A program made the translations under genes and the position numbers. Shown here piece after piece: positions 61,918 through 64,000 of a stretch of DNA of 64,000 nt. Every line of letters starts with the position of its first letter. Position 1 is the stretch's first letter. The DNA comes from F22 sp963678855 (GTDB lineage Bacteria > Bacteroidota > Bacteroidia > Bacteroidales > Bacteroidaceae). The stretch is from assembly GCA_963678855.1 (NCBI GenBank), contig OY787448.1:2294001-2358000 (forward strand). The letters run 5' to 3'. A model generated the notes under the pieces. The model did no database searches, had not been told where the DNA came from, and worked only from the letters and a program-made list of their open reading frames with translations.

Positions 61918-62631
61918 ATGACTAAACTTAGTGTAAATATCAATAAGATTGCCACTCTTCGTAATGCACGCGGGGGAAATGTTCCAAACGTCCTTAAGGT
62001 GGCTTTAGACTGTGAGCAGTTTGGCGCTGAAGGTATCACAGTCCATCCACGACCTGATGAAAGACATATTCGTCGTACTGATGTGTTTGATTTGCGTCCG
62101 AAATTAACTACAGAATTGAATATTGAAGGGTATCCTTCCAATGAGTTTATGGCACTTGTGTTAGAAGTGCGTCCTCATCAAGTGACTCTTGTGCCTGATA
62201 AACCAGACCAACTAACTAGTAATAGTGGGTGGGATACTGTTGCGCATAAGGAATTGCTAACTGACTTGATGAATCAATTGAGTGAGGCTGGTATCCGTTC
62301 CTCTATTTTTGTAAATCCCGATGTAGAAATGGTTCGTGGTGCTGCTGAAGTTGGTGCAGACAGAGTTGAGCTTTATACAGAACCGTATGCGGCAGAGTAT
62401 GCAGAAGATAAAGAAAAGGCTATAGCGCCATTTGTTAAAGCAGCTGAGGAGGCTCGTGCACAAGGACTCGGCCTGAATGCAGGTCATGATTTAAGTCTTG
62501 AAAATTTAGCTTATTTTCGCCAGCAAATACCTTGGTGTGATGAAGTATCTATCGGCCATGCGCTTATAGCTGATGCACTGTACTTAGGAATGGAAGAAAC
62601 CATCCGTCAGTATAAACAATGTCTAAAATAA
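61918..62631 (+). CDS. pdxJ: Pyridoxine 5'-phosphate synthase
   Basis: Condenses 1-deoxyxylulose 5-phosphate and 3-amino-2-oxopropyl phosphate to pyridoxine 5'-phosphate (DXP-dependent vitamin B6 pathway). 237 residues: KLSVNINKIATLRNARGGNV at the N-terminus, GAEGITVHPRPDERHIRRTD (catalytic His/Arg), LVPDKPDQLTSNSGWD, DRVELYTEPYA and GLNAGHDLSLENL, all family signatures. First gene of a unit that continues into exbB, exbD and a TonB-like gene, an arrangement common in Bacteroidales. Confidence 0.96.
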   Translation: MTKLSVNINKIATLRNARGGNVPNVLKVALDCEQFGAEGITVHPRPDERHIRRTDVFDLRPKLTTELNIEGYPSNEFMALVLEVRPHQVTLVPDKPDQLTSNSGWDTVAHKELLTDLMNQLSEAGIRSSIFVNPDVEMVRGAAEVGADRVELYTEPYAAEYAEDKEKAIAPFVKAAEEARAQGLGLNAGHDLSLENLAYFRQQIPWCDEVSIGHALIADALYLGMEETIRQYKQCLK

Positions 62632-62655
62632 TCATTAACCATATTATCTATCATC

Positions 62656-63387
62656 ATGTCGTATTTGTCAGCAGCGCTGGTCTTGGCGCAGAGTTCGCTT
62701 GATTCTCTTACTCAAGCTCAAATTGTTGAAGTAACAGCAAGTAAAGAGACAATAAATCTTTTAGAAATGGCTATGAAGGGTGGCTGGATTATGCTTGTTT
62801 TGTTGGGTTTGCTTCTCCTGTGTGCATATTTCCTAGTAGAACGTGTTAGTGTCATTCGTACAGCTAAAAAGGAAGACTCCCTATTTATGGATAAAGTGGT
62901 AGATTACATTACCAGTAATGATGTAAAATCAGCTATAAACTATTGTCAAATGACCAACACTCCTGCTTCTAGAATGATTGAAAAAGGAATTAGTCGTTTG
63001 GGACACCCAACTCGTGATATTTTGACCGCAATTGAAAATGTGGGTAATATGGAGGTTGCTAGATTAGAGCGTCATCTAAATGTTGTAGCTACTATCTCTG
63101 GTGGAGCACCTATGATTGGGTTCTTGGGTACTGTAACAGGTATGGTACGTGCATTTTACGAAATGTCTAATGCAGGAAACAATATTAATATTAAGCTGCT
63201 GTCAGGTGGTATCTATGAAGCGATGATTACAACAGTAGCAGGTTTGATTGTTGGTATTATTGCAATGTTTGCTTACAACTACTTGGTAAGTCGTGTAGAC
63301 AGTGTTGTGAATGATATGGAAGCTAAAACAATGGTCTTTATGGACATGTTGAATGACATGAAAGACAGCAAAGGTACTTCTGTATAA
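62656..63387 (+). CDS. exbB: MotA/TolQ/ExbB proton-channel protein
   Basis: 243 residues with three TM segments: one near 45-62 (IMLVLLGLLLLCAYFLVER) and two in the C-terminal half (GAPMIGFLGTVTGMVRAFYE and MITTVAGLIVGIIAMFAYNY). The conserved GFLGTVTGM and 'ttxaGLivgi' motifs belong to the ExbB/TolQ channel that energises TonB. Works in the inner membrane as a pentamer with the ExbD dimer encoded next. The N-terminal SAALVLAQSSLDSLTQAQIV may be a signal-like extension. Confidence 0.92.
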   Translation: MSYLSAALVLAQSSLDSLTQAQIVEVTASKETINLLEMAMKGGWIMLVLLGLLLLCAYFLVERVSVIRTAKKEDSLFMDKVVDYITSNDVKSAINYCQMTNTPASRMIEKGISRLGHPTRDILTAIENVGNMEVARLERHLNVVATISGGAPMIGFLGTVTGMVRAFYEMSNAGNNINIKLLSGGIYEAMITTVAGLIVGIIAMFAYNYLVSRVDSVVNDMEAKTMVFMDMLNDMKDSKGTSV

Positions 63388-63407
63388 TAACCGCTTAATT
63401 AGATGTT

Positions 63408-63821
63408 ATGAAATTAAAAAGAAGAAATCGAATATCCCCAGCATTTGCTATGGCTTCCATGACAGATGTGATATTTCTGCTCTTAATCTTTTTCATGATT
63501 ACTTCTACCGTAGTTTCTCCCAATGCTATTAAAGTATTGCTACCGCAAGGTAAGAGTCAAACAGCCGCACGTCCATTGGCTCGTGTCGTTATCGACTCAC
63601 AACTAAGATACTACACTGCTCTTGGTAATGATGAAGAAAAAGAGATTGAAGTAAGTGACTTGGCAGCTATATTACAAAATTACTCTGTTCAAGAACCTGA
63701 AATGTATGTTGCTTTGTATGCTGATGAAAAAGTGCCTTATAGTGAAGTGGTTCACGTGCTAAACATAGCCAATGAAAACCACTATAAGGTAGTATTAGCA
63801 ACTCGTCCACCAGAGAGATAA
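63408..63821 (+). CDS. exbD: ExbD/TolR-family protein
   Basis: 137 residues. N-terminal RRNRISPAFAMASMTDVIFLL: the Asp within the TM helix (MTDVIFLLLIFFMITSTVV) is the proton-carrying residue of ExbD/TolR, and a periplasmic domain follows (IKVLLPQGKSQTAARPLARV, MYVALYADEKVPYSEVVHVL). Partner of ExbB, 20 bp downstream of it, coupling the proton gradient to TonB. Confidence 0.92.
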   Translation: MKLKRRNRISPAFAMASMTDVIFLLLIFFMITSTVVSPNAIKVLLPQGKSQTAARPLARVVIDSQLRYYTALGNDEEKEIEVSDLAAILQNYSVQEPEMYVALYADEKVPYSEVVHVLNIANENHYKVVLATRPPER

Positions 63822-63833
63822 CTTTCACTTTTC

Positions 63834-64000
63834 ATGAAAATAGAAAAAGAAGAAATTCACGGATTAATTGCAGCATTTGTTGCGCTGCTGCTTATTCTCG
63901 CTGTTTTATGGTGGGTGAGGATTGCTGTGCCTGAAGAACAAGAAGAAAGTGGTGTGCCCATTATGATGGGTGTGGAGACTTTGTCTGTGAAAGGCCAAGG
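63834..64000 (+). CDS. TonB/TolA-like energy-transducer (3' partial)
   Basis: Only the first 55 codons are in the window. MKIEKEEIHGLIAAFVALLL, one TM helix running through WWVRIAV, then an acidic periplasmic start (PEEQEESGVPIMMGVE). This matches the N-terminus of the TonB-like protein that usually follows exbD in Bacteroidales pdxJ-exbB-exbD clusters. The Pro-rich spacer and C-terminal domain lie beyond base 64000. Starts 12 bp after exbD. Confidence 0.75.
   Translation, partial: MKIEKEEIHGLIAAFVALLLILAVLWWVRIAVPEEQEESGVPIMMGVETLSVKGQ

Overview
The window is chromosomal DNA of a member of the Bacteroidota, most likely order Bacteroidales. The support is the repeated TAnnTTTG -7 box with TTTG about 17-21 bp upstream, the near absence of purine-rich Shine-Dalgarno sites, type III glutamine synthetase, LL-diaminopimelate aminotransferase, a B12-dependent (class II) ribonucleotide reductase, MlaD next to an N-acetylmuramoyl-L-alanine amidase, two tandem OmpA proteins of the Pgm6/Pgm7 kind, and HU proteins with a C-terminal winged helix. 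The genus cannot be fixed by reading alone. No rRNA, tRNA or CRISPR array was recognised.

Left part (1-24.5 kb), mostly housekeeping. A plus-strand run carries a RibD-type reductase (cut by the window edge), purU, an ArsC/Spx-like protein, an FKBP, Nnr, ferritin and exonuclease III. Then come a flavodoxin-type reductase, nadE divergent from hisS, a four-gene minus-strand CsgG / lipoprotein / DUF4810 / DUF799 operon, the dapF-dapL-glnN nitrogen and lysine operon, an ECF sigma factor, a carboxyltransferase, topB, and metA directly abutting a U32 peptidase-like gene.

Middle part (24.6-41 kb), where accessory genes are decaying. A GH2 beta-mannosidase with two in-frame TGA codons at conserved Trp positions and an in-frame deletion is followed by an AraC stub, a GH26 mannanase remnant with a third TGA at a conserved Trp, a lipoprotein gene split by TAA, a possible group II intron 5' fragment, the C-terminal stub of a sialate O-acetylesterase, and further on a deleted anaerobic sulfatase-maturase. 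This reads as loss of mannan and host-glycan foraging. Intact genes lie between them: two small envelope proteins, an HU-HTH protein, a LuxR-type regulator, an FAD dehydrogenase, radA, a FadL-type porin and a DUF4468-VOC fusion.

Right part (41-64 kb). Amidase and MlaD, dnaA, a nitroreductase and nrdJ surround an AT-rich gap with DnaA-box matches that could be the replication origin. A six-gene minus-strand exopolysaccharide operon follows (half-length TolC-like protein, Wzz/BY-kinase-like protein, Wzy-like polymerase, two GT2 glycosyltransferases, hexapeptide acyltransferase). Then come dnaX, two OmpA genes, nadK, and pdxJ with the exbB-exbD-tonB energy-transduction genes, the last cut by the window end.

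The least explained items are two intergenic elements (about 5202-5269 and 32986-33051). They share an architecture of three abutting 22-bp units forming a roughly 66-bp imperfect palindrome, but have different sequences. The cluster of in-frame nonsense codons and the exopolysaccharide operon without a visible Wza also deserve a second look.
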